From positions 3,596,001 to 3,660,000 of the forward strand of contig NZ_JAJOLP010000001.1 of the NCBI RefSeq assembly GCF_021129215.1: a stretch of DNA of 64,000 nt, given 5' to 3'. Made by a program: the position numbers and the translations under genes. The notes under the pieces were generated by a model, which was given only the letters and a program-made list of their open reading frames with translations, did no database searches and was not told where the DNA came from. The stretch's first letter is position 1. Each line of letters begins with the position of its first letter. Below, piece by piece: positions 25,051-33,548 of this stretch. Source of the DNA: Agromyces sp. S2-1-8 (GTDB taxonomy: Bacteria > Actinomycetota > Actinomycetes > Actinomycetales > Microbacteriaceae).

Positions 25051-25083
25051 CTTCGCAGTCTACGACCGCGGCGACCCGGCCGC

Positions 25084-25875
25084 TCAGCGGGCGCGCCAGT
25101 ACCCGCAGAACGACACGTTCCGCTTCGGCGCGCCGCGCTCGTTCACGAGGTGGCGGCGGGCGCCGGTCGCCAGCTTCGACTCGCCTGCGGCGAACGCGTA
25201 GACCCTGCCGTCGGGGAACGGCAGCTCGCGCAGGTGCTCGAGGGCTGTGCGCCCGGCGGGCGCTTCGGGCCGGCGGATGACCCAGTGCACATCGAAGCCG
25301 GCCGGCGCATCGACGTGCTGGAAGTCGTCGGCGTCGGGGATCTCGACGATGGCGTGACCCCGGGTGTCGCGCGGAAGGTCGCGCAGGATGCCGAGCACCG
25401 CGGGCAGGGCGCTCTCGTCGCCGACGAGCAGCGTCCAGTCGGACTCGACCGGCTGGAATCCGCAACCCTGGTCGATGAGCGCGACCCGCGCACCGACCGG
25501 CAGGTCGTTCGCCCAGGGCCCGGCCACACCGGCCTCGCCGTGCACGACGAAGTCGATGTCGATCTCCCCCGTCTCGGCGCGGAACTCGCGCACGGTGTAG
25601 TTGCGGATGACGGGTCGCGTCGCCTTCGGCAGCGTCAGGTAGCGGAGATAGCCGGCCATGTCGTACGTCTCGGCGAGGTTGTCGAAGCGAGTGTCGCCGG
25701 CGGTCGGCACCGCGAGCCGGAACCACTGGTCGAATCCGAGGTGGCGCCAGTCGGCGATCCCGTCGCCCGCGACGGTCAGGCGCACGAAGTGCGGCGAGAT
25801 TCGCGCCGCCCTCGTGACCTCGGCCTCGACGACGCCGCTCGATGCGTGCGTGATCGCGATGTTGCTGACTGCCAC
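25084..25875 (-). CDS. Siderophore-interacting protein (FAD-dependent ferric-siderophore reductase)
   Basis: The 263 residues match the SIP (ViuB-like) family: FVRLTVAGDGIADW, the flavin contact RNYTVREF (about residue 93), GCGFQPVESDWTLLVGDESALPAVLGIL and the C-terminal NVSFCGYW. SIPs reduce imported ferric siderophores with NAD(P)H to release iron. GTG 25875 has GGAGGG upstream. A near-consensus iron box stands 18 bp upstream, so DtxR/IdeR repression is expected. The downstream hypothetical gene may be read through. Confidence 0.9.
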   Translation of the reverse strand: MAVSNIAITHASSGVVEAEVTRAARISPHFVRLTVAGDGIADWRHLGFDQWFRLAVPTAGDTRFDNLAETYDMAGYLRYLTLPKATRPVIRNYTVREFRAETGEIDIDFVVHGEAGVAGPWANDLPVGARVALIDQGCGFQPVESDWTLLVGDESALPAVLGILRDLPRDTRGHAIVEIPDADDFQHVDAPAGFDVHWVIRRPEAPAGRTALEHLRELPFPDGRVYAFAAGESKLATGARRHLVNERGAPKRNVSFCGYWRAR

Positions 25876-25892
25876 AGGGCCCTCCGTGCTAC

Positions 25893-25911
25893 TTAGGTAA
25901 CCCTAACCTAA
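25893..25911. promoter_or_regulatory. DtxR/IdeR iron box
   Basis: The 19 bases TTAGGTAACCCTAACCTAA match the DtxR/IdeR consensus TTAGGTTAGSCTAACCTAA at all but two positions. It sits 18 bp upstream of the siderophore-interacting protein start, consistent with Fe2+-dependent repression of that gene. Confidence 0.85.
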
Positions 25912-26101
25912 CCGATGCGATCCGATCGTGCATCCCGCTCGACACGCCCCGTCCAGCCGGCCCTTCGAAAGGAAACCTGAAAAACTCGCGCGACCTGCGT
26001 CATGATTCGCCGCCGTCACCGTCTCTCTGTTCGAGTGGTACCATCGTGCGCCCGCACGACGCCGACTCATCCCCCCGTCTGCAACACAGAGAGCCCGAGA
26101 C

Positions 26102-27997
26102 GTGAAGCCCCAACGAATCCGACGCGCCCTCCGCACGGGCGCGACCATCGCCGCCGCCGGAAGCCTGGCCCTGATCGGCGCCGTGGCACTCGCCACCGCG
26201 GCGCCCGCCGCGCCTGCCAACGCCGCCGAACCGCTGCCGCTCTGCCCGCCCGACGGCGAAGCCCCGCCGATCGGCCCGGTGCCCACGTACACCGACTCGA
26301 ATGTCGCGGTCTACGCCGGAGGCGACTTCCACGCGACCTCGAGCGCGGCCGAATCCGAGGGGCTCCTGCTCGTGCGCGGCAACGCGACCTTCGACAAGAC
26401 GAGCGGCGGCGTGTTCAACGTCGGCGTGGTCGGCGCGGGCTCGGGCATCGTGCCGGCGGGCGGCGAGACCATGCTCGCGGTCGGCGGCGACCTCGTCGTC
26501 GGCGCGACGACGACGCTCGACGTCGGTGCGAACATCACCGGTGGCGGCGCCGTGAAGGTCGGCGGCACCTCGACCGGCACCGTCGTCACGAACGGCGGCG
26601 GAATCCAGACCGGCCTCGGCCAGGCCGCCGCGATGGACCCGAACGCCGACTTCCACACCGTCGTCGCCGACGCCTCGGCCGATCTCGCGGGCCACCCTGC
26701 CACCGGCACCACGCTCGTCTCGGGCAACCAGGTCGAGTTCGTCGGCACGCCCGGCGACGACCCGCAGGTCTTCACGCTCGACACCGGTGCGATCTCGGCG
26801 ATCACCGAGATCACGTTCACCTCGGTGCCCACGGATGCGCCGATCGTCATCAACGTCACCGGCGACGACGTGGCGTTCGCGCCGAACTACTTCGCGATCG
26901 ACGGCGTGCGCGTCGACGACCTCACGAGCGCCGAGTTCGGCAACGCCGCATCGCGCATCCTCTGGAACTTCACCGACACGACGACGCTGCTCGTCGGCGG
27001 CACGAGCCAGGTCATGGGCTCGATCCTCGCGCCGAACGCCGACGCCGAGATCACAGCCTCGACCAACGGTCGCGTGCACGTCGGCGGCGACCTCACCACC
27101 CGCGGCGCGGGCAACGAGCTGCACAACTACCCCTGGACCGGCGGCGGCCCGCTCGGCTGCCAGAAGGTCGGCGGCTTCTCGGCCGCGAAGACCGTGTCCG
27201 GCCCCGAAGCCGGCGACGTGCCCGCCGAGACCGAGTTCACGCTCGCGTACTCGTACGACCTCGACGGCGAGACCGTCACCGACCAGCTCACCCTCCTCGC
27301 CGACGGCACGGTCGTCGACGGCCCGCAGGACCTGCCGGTCGGCACGATCGTCGACTTCGAGGAGGTCGACCTGCCCGCCGTCCCCGGTGTCGAATGGGGC
27401 ACCCCGACGATCAGTCCCGAACAGGTCACGATCGCCGAGGGCGCGAACACGCTCGTGAGCGTCACGAACCGCGCCGGAGCCGACGTCGTCACGACGGCCG
27501 GCGGCTTCTCGGCCTCGAAGGAGATCGCGGGCGACGCGGCGGGCGATGTTCCCGCCGGCACGACCTTCACGCTCGCGTACTCGTACGACCTCGGCGGCGA
27601 GACCGTCGACGGAGCACTCTCGCTGCCGGCCGACGGCACGGTCGTGGACGGACCGCAGGACCTGCCCGCCGGCACGGTCGTCACGTTCGAAGAGGTCGAC
27701 CTGCCCGCGATCGACGGCATCGAGTGGGGCACGCCCGAGCTCAGCGCTTCGACCGTCACGATCGCCGACGGCGAGAACGTCGAGGTCACGGTGACGAACA
27801 CCGCCGCCGCGGTGACGCCGACGCCGTCGCCCGGGCCCGGCCCGTCGCCGAGCCCGTCGCCCTCCAGCCCGGCGGCTCCGGGTCACGGCGACCTCGCCGA
27901 GACGGGCTTCGACGGCCTCGCACCGATGATCGCCGGCGGGCTCGCCCTGCTGGTCGGTGCCGCACTGTTCGTGGCCGCCCGCCGCCGGAAGGCCTGA
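26102..27997 (+). CDS. Choice-of-anchor-A surface protein with LAETG sorting signal
   Basis: The 631 residues: signal peptide (about 1-41, ending APANAAEP); a choice-of-anchor-A beta-rich domain (about 60-345, beginning NVAVYAGGDFHATSS); two DUF5979-like repeats of about 100 residues (about 355-455 and 465-565) sharing GGFSA, FTLAYSYDL and VEWGTP; a Pro/Ser linker; then LAETG (about 598), a membrane span and RRRKA. LAxTG is the motif of class E sortases, so the protein should be covalently wall-anchored. GTG 26102 is the only start before the signal peptide; a plausible -10 TACCAT lies at 26039. It is likely a surface adhesin or matrix protein. Convincing as a surface protein, not as a specific activity. 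Confidence 0.85.
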   Translation: MKPQRIRRALRTGATIAAAGSLALIGAVALATAAPAAPANAAEPLPLCPPDGEAPPIGPVPTYTDSNVAVYAGGDFHATSSAAESEGLLLVRGNATFDKTSGGVFNVGVVGAGSGIVPAGGETMLAVGGDLVVGATTTLDVGANITGGGAVKVGGTSTGTVVTNGGGIQTGLGQAAAMDPNADFHTVVADASADLAGHPATGTTLVSGNQVEFVGTPGDDPQVFTLDTGAISAITEITFTSVPTDAPIVINVTGDDVAFAPNYFAIDGVRVDDLTSAEFGNAASRILWNFTDTTTLLVGGTSQVMGSILAPNADAEITASTNGRVHVGGDLTTRGAGNELHNYPWTGGGPLGCQKVGGFSAAKTVSGPEAGDVPAETEFTLAYSYDLDGETVTDQLTLLADGTVVDGPQDLPVGTIVDFEEVDLPAVPGVEWGTPTISPEQVTIAEGANTLVSVTNRAGADVVTTAGGFSASKEIAGDAAGDVPAGTTFTLAYSYDLGGETVDGALSLPADGTVVDGPQDLPAGTVVTFEEVDLPAIDGIEWGTPELSASTVTIADGENVEVTVTNTAAAVTPTPSPGPGPSPSPSPSSPAAPGHGDLAETGFDGLAPMIAGGLALLVGAALFVAARRRKA

Positions 27998-28020
27998 GCA
28001 ACGGGGCTCCGGCCCTGATC

Positions 28021-28068
28021 GAACGAGGATGCCTCGTGCCGCACCTGCGGCACGAGGCATCCTCGTTC
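28021..28068 (+). terminator. Very long terminator hairpin after the surface protein gene
   Basis: GAACGAGGATGCCTCGTGCCGC (28021-28042) and its exact complement (28047-28068) form a 22-bp perfect stem with loop ACCT, 24 bp after the stop. It also truncates the end of the decayed dioxygenase on the other strand. Confidence 0.9.
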
Positions 28069-28069
28069 T

Positions 28070-28572
28070 CGGGGTGGCGCCGCGCACGCTCTGCTCATCG
28101 CCGCTCGTCGCGCAGACGAGCAAGTCGACCTCTTCGGGCAGCGCGATCTGCGAGGTCTTCACGATCGGCCCCGAGGCGACCGCGTTGTCGACGTCGGAGT
28201 AGATCTCGAAGTGGATGTGCGGCCGGCGCCCCGAATAGCAGGCGGGGTAGTTGGAGGTGGACCGCACGGTACCCGTCTCGTCGGTCGCCTGCACGGCGCG
28301 CGGGTAGTTCTCGTGCTCGACGCCCGGGGAGCACAACGAGTAGTTCCCGGCGCGATCGCCGTGCCAGAGGTAGACGCCGGCTCCGACGAGGGCAGCGTCG
28401 TGAGCCCGATGCCGACGAAGATGCCGAGTGCGCGACGGCGATCGACGAGGGTGCGGATGTCGTGGACGAGGCCCCGGTGGTCCTCGTCGATCTCGTTGCC
28501 GTCGGCGTCGACCCAGCGGCGGTCGGCCTCGCGGGCGGTGTTCGTCGATCGGGCGTCGGTTCGGTCGGTCAC
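28070..28572 (-). pseudogene. Decayed intradiol ring-cleavage dioxygenase
   Basis: A start with GAGGAG gives VTDRTDARSTNTAREADRRWVDADGNEIDEDHRGLVHDIRTLVDRRRALGIFVGIGLTTL, the N-terminus of the intradiol dioxygenase family with its Tat-like leader. Then the frame is lost. In another frame (about 28390 down to 28075) comes VGAGVYLWHGDRAGNYSL... and PACYSGRRPHIHFEIYSDV, the catalytic part with the His ligands in PHIHFE. About 100 codons between these two blocks, and the usual C-terminal segment after SGDEQSVR, are missing. Frameshift, internal deletion and 3' truncation make this a pseudogene. It once would have cleaved catechol or protocatechuate-type rings. Confidence 0.75.
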
Positions 28573-28634
28573 GGCTGGCTCCTCACGTCGGCAGCGAGCA
28601 TTGCCCGGATGCCTCGCCTCGGGCTGTGCGACCG

Positions 28635-29189
28635 CTACGCCTCTGCCATGAGTGCGCGCACCGCCCGCTCGAGGAGGGGTCGCGCGTCGAGCACCGGGTC
28701 GACGGTGAGCCGGTGCAGGACCAGTCCGTCGCCGAGCGCCATGACGGTCTTCGTCGCGGTCGCCGGGTGCGGCATGCCGAAGCCGACCAGGAACGCTTCC
28801 GTCCAGCGTTCGAACTCGAGTCGCTGCCGGCGCAGCGGGGTGCCGAGCTCGGGGTCGCTGCCGAGCTCGAGCCACAGCGAGTACCGCGCTCGGGTTCTCG
28901 CGGCGAGCGGTCCGGTCTGCAGGTCGAAGATCTGGCAGAGCCCCTCGACGAACTCGTCGGGGCTGCGAGGGGCCGGCGCGCCGGAGGAGTCGAAGTCGGC
29001 GCGCTCCTGCTCGGCGAGGTGGTCGACGCAGCCGGCGAGGAGCGACCTGCGGGTGCGGAACCAGTTCGAGGTGCTGCCGGCGGGCAGCCCGGCGGCCGCA
29101 TCGACCCTGGCGTGGGTGAGCGCGCGCACCCCCTCGGTGCCGAGCAGCTCGATCGCCGCATCGAGGGCACGATCTCGGGTCGTGGGCAT
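28635..29189 (-). CDS. TetR family transcriptional regulator
   Basis: Predicted 184 residues. The N-terminal HTH is TRDRALDAAIELLGTEGVRALTHARVDAAAGLPAGSTSNWFRTRRSLLAGCVDHLAEQE (residues about 4-60). The C-terminal half (ARYSLWLELGSDPELGTPLRR) fits TetR ligand domains. The frame allows GTG at 29195, but ATG 29189 with GAGG before it is preferred. Two palindromes in the 77-bp gap to the divergent hydrolase operon identify its probable operators. Confidence 0.85.
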   Translation of the reverse strand: MPTTRDRALDAAIELLGTEGVRALTHARVDAAAGLPAGSTSNWFRTRRSLLAGCVDHLAEQERADFDSSGAPAPRSPDEFVEGLCQIFDLQTGPLAARTRARYSLWLELGSDPELGTPLRRQRLEFERWTEAFLVGFGMPHPATATKTVMALGDGLVLHRLTVDPVLDARPLLERAVRALMAEA

Positions 29190-29212
29190 GTACACCTCGC
29201 TCGTTCGGGTCT

Positions 29213-29226
29213 ACTATGAACATAGT
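29213..29226. promoter_or_regulatory. TetR operator, perfect 14-bp palindrome
   Basis: ACTATG-AA-CATAGT, arms fully complementary. It shares the pattern ACTAYGAACRTAGT with the copy 15 bp further on, so both are sites for one dimeric regulator. Confidence 0.75.
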
Positions 29227-29227
29227 C

Positions 29228-29245
29228 CTACTACGAACGTAGTAG
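29228..29245. promoter_or_regulatory. TetR operator, perfect 18-bp palindrome
   Basis: CTACTACG-AA-CGTAGTAG, arms fully complementary. It lies 22 bp before the first hydrolase ATG and is centred 17 bp from the other operator, close to two helical turns, which favours cooperative binding. Confidence 0.8.
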
Positions 29246-29266
29246 CGCCGCGACGAAGGAGTCGTC

Positions 29267-30193
29267 ATGGACGAGCACGCACGCCACACGCTCGAGGCCC
29301 GAGCACCCACCTGGTCGCCGCCGCTGCCCGACGCGCCCGGCTTCGAGCATCTGGTCGTCGAGACGCCCGGACTGCGCAGCCACGTGGCGACGATCGGCGA
29401 GGGCGAACCCGTCGTGCTGCTGCACGGATTCCCCGAACACTGGTGGATGTGGCGGGAGGTCGCGCCACGGCTCGCCGCCGCCGGCTATCGGGCCGTCTGC
29501 CCCGACCTGCGCGGCACGGGCTGGACCGAGGCGGTCGACCCGCGCATCGGGCCCGAGACGTACCTCGACGATCTGATCGCCCTCCTCGACGCGCTCGCCC
29601 TCGAACGATCGCGGTTCCTCGCCCACGACATGGGCGCGATCCCGGCCGCTCAGCTCGCGTACCGGCATCCCGAGCGCGTTCGCTCCCTCGTGCAGCTCTC
29701 GGTGCCGCCGTTCTTCATGGGGTTCAGCCCGAAGCTCGCGCCGGGGTTCCGGCACATGCCGCGGCTCCTCGCGCACCGCCCGGGCCGCTCGCTCGACTGG
29801 CTCTACGACGAGGGCCACATCGCGCACCCGCCGTCGGCTGCGACGGTCGCGGCGCACCTGGCGCCCGCGTCGCGCCCCGAGGTCGACGGCGCCGTCCGCC
29901 GGATCTTCGGCGGCATGGCGATACCGATGTCGCTGCGGTTCGCACGCGGCGAGTACCGCCGACAGCGGCTGCACCCCCCGACGCTCGTCGTGTTCGGCCG
30001 CCTCGACCATCCCTGGGACGAGTCGCTCATCAGGCGACTGTGCCGCGACGCCGACCGGTACGCCGACGACTTCGGGCTCGCGTTCGTCGACGACGCCGCG
30101 CACTTCATCGTCGACGATGCGCCCGACGCGGTCGCCGAGCTCGCGCTCGACCACTTCGGGCGCACGACCGAGCCGTCCCCACGCACCGAGTAG
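29267..30193 (+). CDS. Alpha/beta hydrolase of the epoxide hydrolase/dehalogenase group (copy 1)
   Basis: Predicted 308 residues. Oxyanion motif LLHGFPEHWWMWREV (about residue 48), nucleophile Asp in LAHDMGAI (about 120), catalytic acid in VFGRLDHPWDE and His in DDAAHFI. The Asp nucleophile and HGFPEHW block fit epoxide hydrolase or haloacetate dehalogenase chemistry. ATG 29267 follows GAAGGAG. A close paralogue follows 12 bp downstream, indicating tandem duplication; both are under the divergent TetR. Confidence 0.85.
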   Translation: MDEHARHTLEARAPTWSPPLPDAPGFEHLVVETPGLRSHVATIGEGEPVVLLHGFPEHWWMWREVAPRLAAAGYRAVCPDLRGTGWTEAVDPRIGPETYLDDLIALLDALALERSRFLAHDMGAIPAAQLAYRHPERVRSLVQLSVPPFFMGFSPKLAPGFRHMPRLLAHRPGRSLDWLYDEGHIAHPPSAATVAAHLAPASRPEVDGAVRRIFGGMAIPMSLRFARGEYRRQRLHPPTLVVFGRLDHPWDESLIRRLCRDADRYADDFGLAFVDDAAHFIVDDAPDAVAELALDHFGRTTEPSPRTE

Positions 30194-30205
30194 CCGGAGG
30201 TCATC

Positions 30206-31111
30206 ATGGACGCATCCGTTCCCCGCACCGTCCCCGCCGACGCGTCGACCTGGTCGCCGCCGTTGCCTGCGGCGACCGGCTTCGACCACTTCGTCGTCGA
30301 GACGCCCGGCCTGCGCAGCCATGTCGCCGCGATCGGCGAGGGCGAGCCGGTCGTGCTGCTGCACGGATTCCCGCAGCACTGGTGGCAGTGGCGCGAGATC
30401 GCACCGCGGCTCGCCGAGCACGGGTACCGGGCGATCTGCCCCGACCTCCGCGGCGCGGGTTGGACGGCGGCCGACGACCCGCGCATCCGGCGCGAGACGC
30501 GACGGCACGACCTCGTCGCCCTGCTCGACGTGCTCGAGCTCGACCGGGTGCGGCTCGTCTGCCACGACATGGGTGCGATCACGGGAGCGCAGTTCGCCTA
30601 TGCCCACCCCGAGCGCGTCGCCTCGATGGTGATGCTCTCGGTGCCGCCGACGTTCATGTCGTTCAGCCCGAAGCTGATGAGCGGGCTCGATCACCTGCCG
30701 CCGCTCAGCCTGCACCGACGCGGCCGCTCGCTCGCCTGGCTCTTCACCGACGAGTACGCGGCGCAGGGCTTCGCGCCCGAGACGGTGGAGTCGTACCTCT
30801 CACCGACGCGCCGACCCGAGATCGACGGCGCGATCGGCAGGCTGTACCGCGGCATGATCCTGCCCGAGGCGGGCCGGATCTTCCGCGGGGCCTACAAGAA
30901 GCAGCGCCTGCATGCCCCGACGCTGATCGTGTTCGGCCGCCACGACGAGCCGTTCACCGAAGACCTCGTGCGGCGGATCTCGGGCGATCCGGCCCGGTTC
31001 GCCGACCGCCTCGAGTTCGCCTTCGTCGACGGCGCCGCGCACTTCATCACCGACGACGCCTCCGACGCCGTCTCGGCGCTCGCACTCGACTGGTTCGAGC
31101 GCGCGGGGTGA
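30206..31111 (+). CDS. Alpha/beta hydrolase of the epoxide hydrolase/dehalogenase group (copy 2)
   Basis: The 301 residues align end to end with the preceding gene: WSPPLP..GF.H.VVETPGLRSHV, LLHGFPQHWWQW, VCHDMGAITGAQ, LSVPPTFMSFSPKLMSGL, VFGRHDEPFTED and DGAAHFI. All catalytic positions are kept, so both copies look functional. GGAGG lies 6 bases before ATG 30206. Divergence is spread along the gene rather than clustered, suggesting an old duplication with a shift in substrate range. Confidence 0.85.
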   Translation: MDASVPRTVPADASTWSPPLPAATGFDHFVVETPGLRSHVAAIGEGEPVVLLHGFPQHWWQWREIAPRLAEHGYRAICPDLRGAGWTAADDPRIRRETRRHDLVALLDVLELDRVRLVCHDMGAITGAQFAYAHPERVASMVMLSVPPTFMSFSPKLMSGLDHLPPLSLHRRGRSLAWLFTDEYAAQGFAPETVESYLSPTRRPEIDGAIGRLYRGMILPEAGRIFRGAYKKQRLHAPTLIVFGRHDEPFTEDLVRRISGDPARFADRLEFAFVDGAAHFITDDASDAVSALALDWFERAG

Positions 31112-31114
31112 GCA

Positions 31115-31540
31115 CTACATGGCCGTCGTGCCGTCGCTCATCACCGGCGTGATGAGCCCGAACAGGTTGCCGTCGGGGTCGTGGAGGTAGGCGCCGCGGC
31201 CGACGCCCTCCATGTCCTCGGGCGGCAGCGCCTCGGTCCCGCCGAGTTCGATGCCTCGCGCGAAGAGGGCATCGACGTCATCGACGCCGACCACGATGTT
31301 GCAGCCGTTGACCGCGGCACCGGGTTCGGGCGCAGGACCCTGTCGCTGCGTGAGCCCGCCGTTGATGCCGTTGCCCGGCTTGCCCTCGACGTTGCCGATG
31401 GCGCCCTCACCGGTGTCGATCACCCAGTAGGGCGTGTCGCCGAACTGCGTGAAGCTCCACCCGAGCAGCTGGGAGTAGAAGTCGACGAGCCGCTGCGGCT
31501 CGCTCGCGTGGATCTCGAAGTGCACGACCAGGTTGGCCAT
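31115..31540 (-). CDS. VOC family (glyoxalase/bleomycin-resistance-type) protein
   Basis: Predicted 141 residues with one VOC module pair: VVHFEIHASEPQRLVDFYSQLLGWSF, then VVGVDDVDALFARGIELGG and RGAYLHDPDGNLFGLITPV. Metal-binding positions (His8 region and Asp/Glu in DPDGN) fit a VOC metalloenzyme or binding protein. GAGGAGGG precedes ATG 31540. It converges with the hydrolase pair 3 bp away. Confidence 0.85.
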   Translation of the reverse strand: MANLVVHFEIHASEPQRLVDFYSQLLGWSFTQFGDTPYWVIDTGEGAIGNVEGKPGNGINGGLTQRQGPAPEPGAAVNGCNIVVGVDDVDALFARGIELGGTEALPPEDMEGVGRGAYLHDPDGNLFGLITPVMSDGTTAM

Positions 31541-31591
31541 CGTCCGTCCCTCCTCGAGCGGCCGGCGGTCGCGGCCGTCACGCGGCACAGG

Positions 31592-32170
31592 CTACGCCGG
31601 GCCCGCGACATCCTCCACCGGGTCGATCGCGGTGCGACGGCGATGGTAGTGCCGGTAGGCCTTGTCGCGATTGCCGCACATCTCCATCGAGCACCAGCGG
31701 CGCGCGTGGTTGCGGCTCGTGTCGACGAACAGCCAACCGCAGCTCGGGCACTCCTTCACGCGCGCGAGCCGGTCGCCCGTGAGCTCGTCGACCGCCGACT
31801 CGGCGAAGCGGGCGACGAGGGCCTCGACGCCCCAGCGCTCGGGCCAGTCGCGCGAGACGGATGCTCCGTCGACGACGAATCCGTGGGCCTCGAGGCCGCG
31901 GGCGTGGGCGGTCGCGATGACGCGCACCGCCGCGGGATCGCCGGTCTCGCCCGCGGCGATCGCGGCGAACACCTCCGTGATCGCGGTGCGGAGCCGGGCG
32001 AGCCGCCGATGGCCCTGCTCGTCGATCGTCGCCTCGAGCGGCAGCCCGAGCGAGTCGGCCCACGCTGCGGCGACCGCGGGGTCGGCGAGCCAGTCGGTCT
32101 TCTGGTCGCGGCCGGTCACCGAGTTCACGAGTTCGAGCGCGAGGGAGTTCGCGACGTGTTCGAATTCCAC
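31592..32170 (-). CDS. CGNR zinc-finger/ABATE-domain transcription regulator
   Basis: Predicted 192 residues. The C-terminal CGNR zinc finger is clear: KECPSCGWLFVDTSRNHARRWCSMEMCGNRDKAYRHYHRRR (about 137-178) with four Cys. The N-terminal half is an ABATE (stress-induced) domain, LALELVNSVTGRDQKTDWLADP. Start is GTG 32170. The inverted repeat ACCTGT-N12-ACAGGT lies in the 66-bp gap to the divergent MFS gene, which the regulator probably controls. Confidence 0.85.
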   Translation of the reverse strand: MEFEHVANSLALELVNSVTGRDQKTDWLADPAVAAAWADSLGLPLEATIDEQGHRRLARLRTAITEVFAAIAAGETGDPAAVRVIATAHARGLEAHGFVVDGASVSRDWPERWGVEALVARFAESAVDELTGDRLARVKECPSCGWLFVDTSRNHARRWCSMEMCGNRDKAYRHYHRRRTAIDPVEDVAGPA

Positions 32171-32184
32171 TGACCCATTCTCTC

Positions 32185-32208
32185 ACCTGTTCGATGGGAT
32201 TGACAGGT
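32185..32208. promoter_or_regulatory. Inverted repeat operator candidate for the CGNR regulator
   Basis: ACCTGT (32185-32190) and ACAGGT (32203-32208) are perfect complements with 12 bases between. They lie between the divergent starts at 32170 and 32237, overlapping the promoter region of both genes. Confidence 0.55.
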
Positions 32209-32236
32209 TACACACTCCAAGCGTAGCCTCACCGCT

Positions 32237-33529
32237 ATGGAGCATTTTACTGGTGAGGTGATCGACGAGGCGACCGACGAGGCGACGAAGCCCGGGCCGT
32301 TCGGCTGGCTGTGGGCCGGCGCGGGCGCCGCCAACCTCGGCGACGGGGTCATGCTCACCGCCCTGCCCCTCATCGCGCTCACCGCCGGCGCGTCGCCGGG
32401 TGAGATCGCGCTCGTCGCGACGATCGCGACGATCGCGTGGCCGCTCTTCGGGCTGCACGCGGGGTGGATCGTCGACCGGGTCCCGGCACCGCGCCTGCTT
32501 GCGACCGTCAACGCGATCCGCGTGATCGCCTTCGCGGGGCTCACCGTCGTCGTCGTGCTCGACGGGCCCGTCGTCGCGGCCGTGCTCGGTGCCGCGTTCG
32601 TCTACGGTGTCGCCGAGACCCTCGTCGACACGTCGCTCGTCGCCGCCGTGCCGGCGACCGTGCCCGGCAGCGCCCTGACGAGCGCGAACGCCCGCCTCGA
32701 GGCGACCGTGAACGTCGCGAACCAGCTCGTCGGCCCACCGCTCGCGGGATGGCTCGTCGGCATCTCGTCGGCGCTGTCCGCCGCGACGGGCAGCGGCCTG
32801 TACGCGCTCGCGGGTCTCGCCGCCGTCGGGCTGGCCGCGGGATGGCGTCGGTCGCGGTCCGGTGTCGCGACGACGGCGGGCGGCGGCGCACCTTCCGCCC
32901 GGGCCGGCCGGGTGCGCGACGGCATCCTCTTCCTGTGGCGGCATCCGCTGCAGCGCTCGCTGACGCTGCTCACCGCGGCGATGAACCTCGTGTGGGGCAT
33001 GTGGCTCGCGCTCTTCGTCGTGCACGCCGTCGCACCAGGGCCGCTCGGCCTCTCCCCCGCCGCGTACGGCTGGCTGCTCACGGCGATGGCCGCGGGCGGC
33101 ATCGGTGCGTCGCTCGTGACGAGCGCGCTGCAACGCACGTTCGGCAGTGGCGTGCTGCTCTTCGTCGACTGCCTCGGCACGATCGCCCTCGTCGCCCCGT
33201 CGGCGTTCGGCGCGCCGTTGTGGGCCGTCGCCGCCGGCGTCGTCGTCGCCGGGGCGGGCTCGAGCATCTGGCGCATCGTCGTCTCGGTCATCCGGCAGCG
33301 GACGACGCCCGCCGGGCTCATCGGCCGGGTGTACGCCGCGTCGCGCGTCATCAGCTGGGGCGCGCTGCCCCTCGGCTCGGCGATCGCCGGCCTCGGCGCG
33401 GCCTCGTTCGGCGTCGAGTCGGTCTTCACGGCCGCGACCGTCGTCGCGGTCGTGGCCGCGGCCGGCTACGTCGTCGTCTGGCGACGTCGTCTGGCCGGGG
33501 CGCCCGGGCCGGTGGGCGAGCAGCACTGA
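32237..33529 (+). CDS. MFS transporter (CGNR-linked, efflux type)
   Basis: Predicted 430 residues with about 12 hydrophobic helices. It begins FGWLWAGAGAANLGDGVMLTALPLIAL, the start pattern of MFS_3-type (macrolide-efflux/enterobactin exporter-like) proteins, and contains HAGWIVDRVPAPRLL in the first cytoplasmic loop. ATG 32237 has TAGCCT (32224-32229) 7 bases upstream, leaderless. Divergent pairing with a CGNR regulator suggests induced efflux of a toxic compound. Confidence 0.85.
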   Translation: MEHFTGEVIDEATDEATKPGPFGWLWAGAGAANLGDGVMLTALPLIALTAGASPGEIALVATIATIAWPLFGLHAGWIVDRVPAPRLLATVNAIRVIAFAGLTVVVVLDGPVVAAVLGAAFVYGVAETLVDTSLVAAVPATVPGSALTSANARLEATVNVANQLVGPPLAGWLVGISSALSAATGSGLYALAGLAAVGLAAGWRRSRSGVATTAGGGAPSARAGRVRDGILFLWRHPLQRSLTLLTAAMNLVWGMWLALFVVHAVAPGPLGLSPAAYGWLLTAMAAGGIGASLVTSALQRTFGSGVLLFVDCLGTIALVAPSAFGAPLWAVAAGVVVAGAGSSIWRIVVSVIRQRTTPAGLIGRVYAASRVISWGALPLGSAIAGLGAASFGVESVFTAATVVAVVAAAGYVVVWRRRLAGAPGPVGEQH

Positions 33530-33548
33530 GCGCCGGTCGTGCGCGGTG

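Noticed and set aside
26000-31152. Very long open frames (778 codons on minus, 1716 on plus) across several genes
   Set aside because: They run over the surface protein, a pseudogene and hydrolases with no domain; low-complexity Arg/Ala composition due to high GC.
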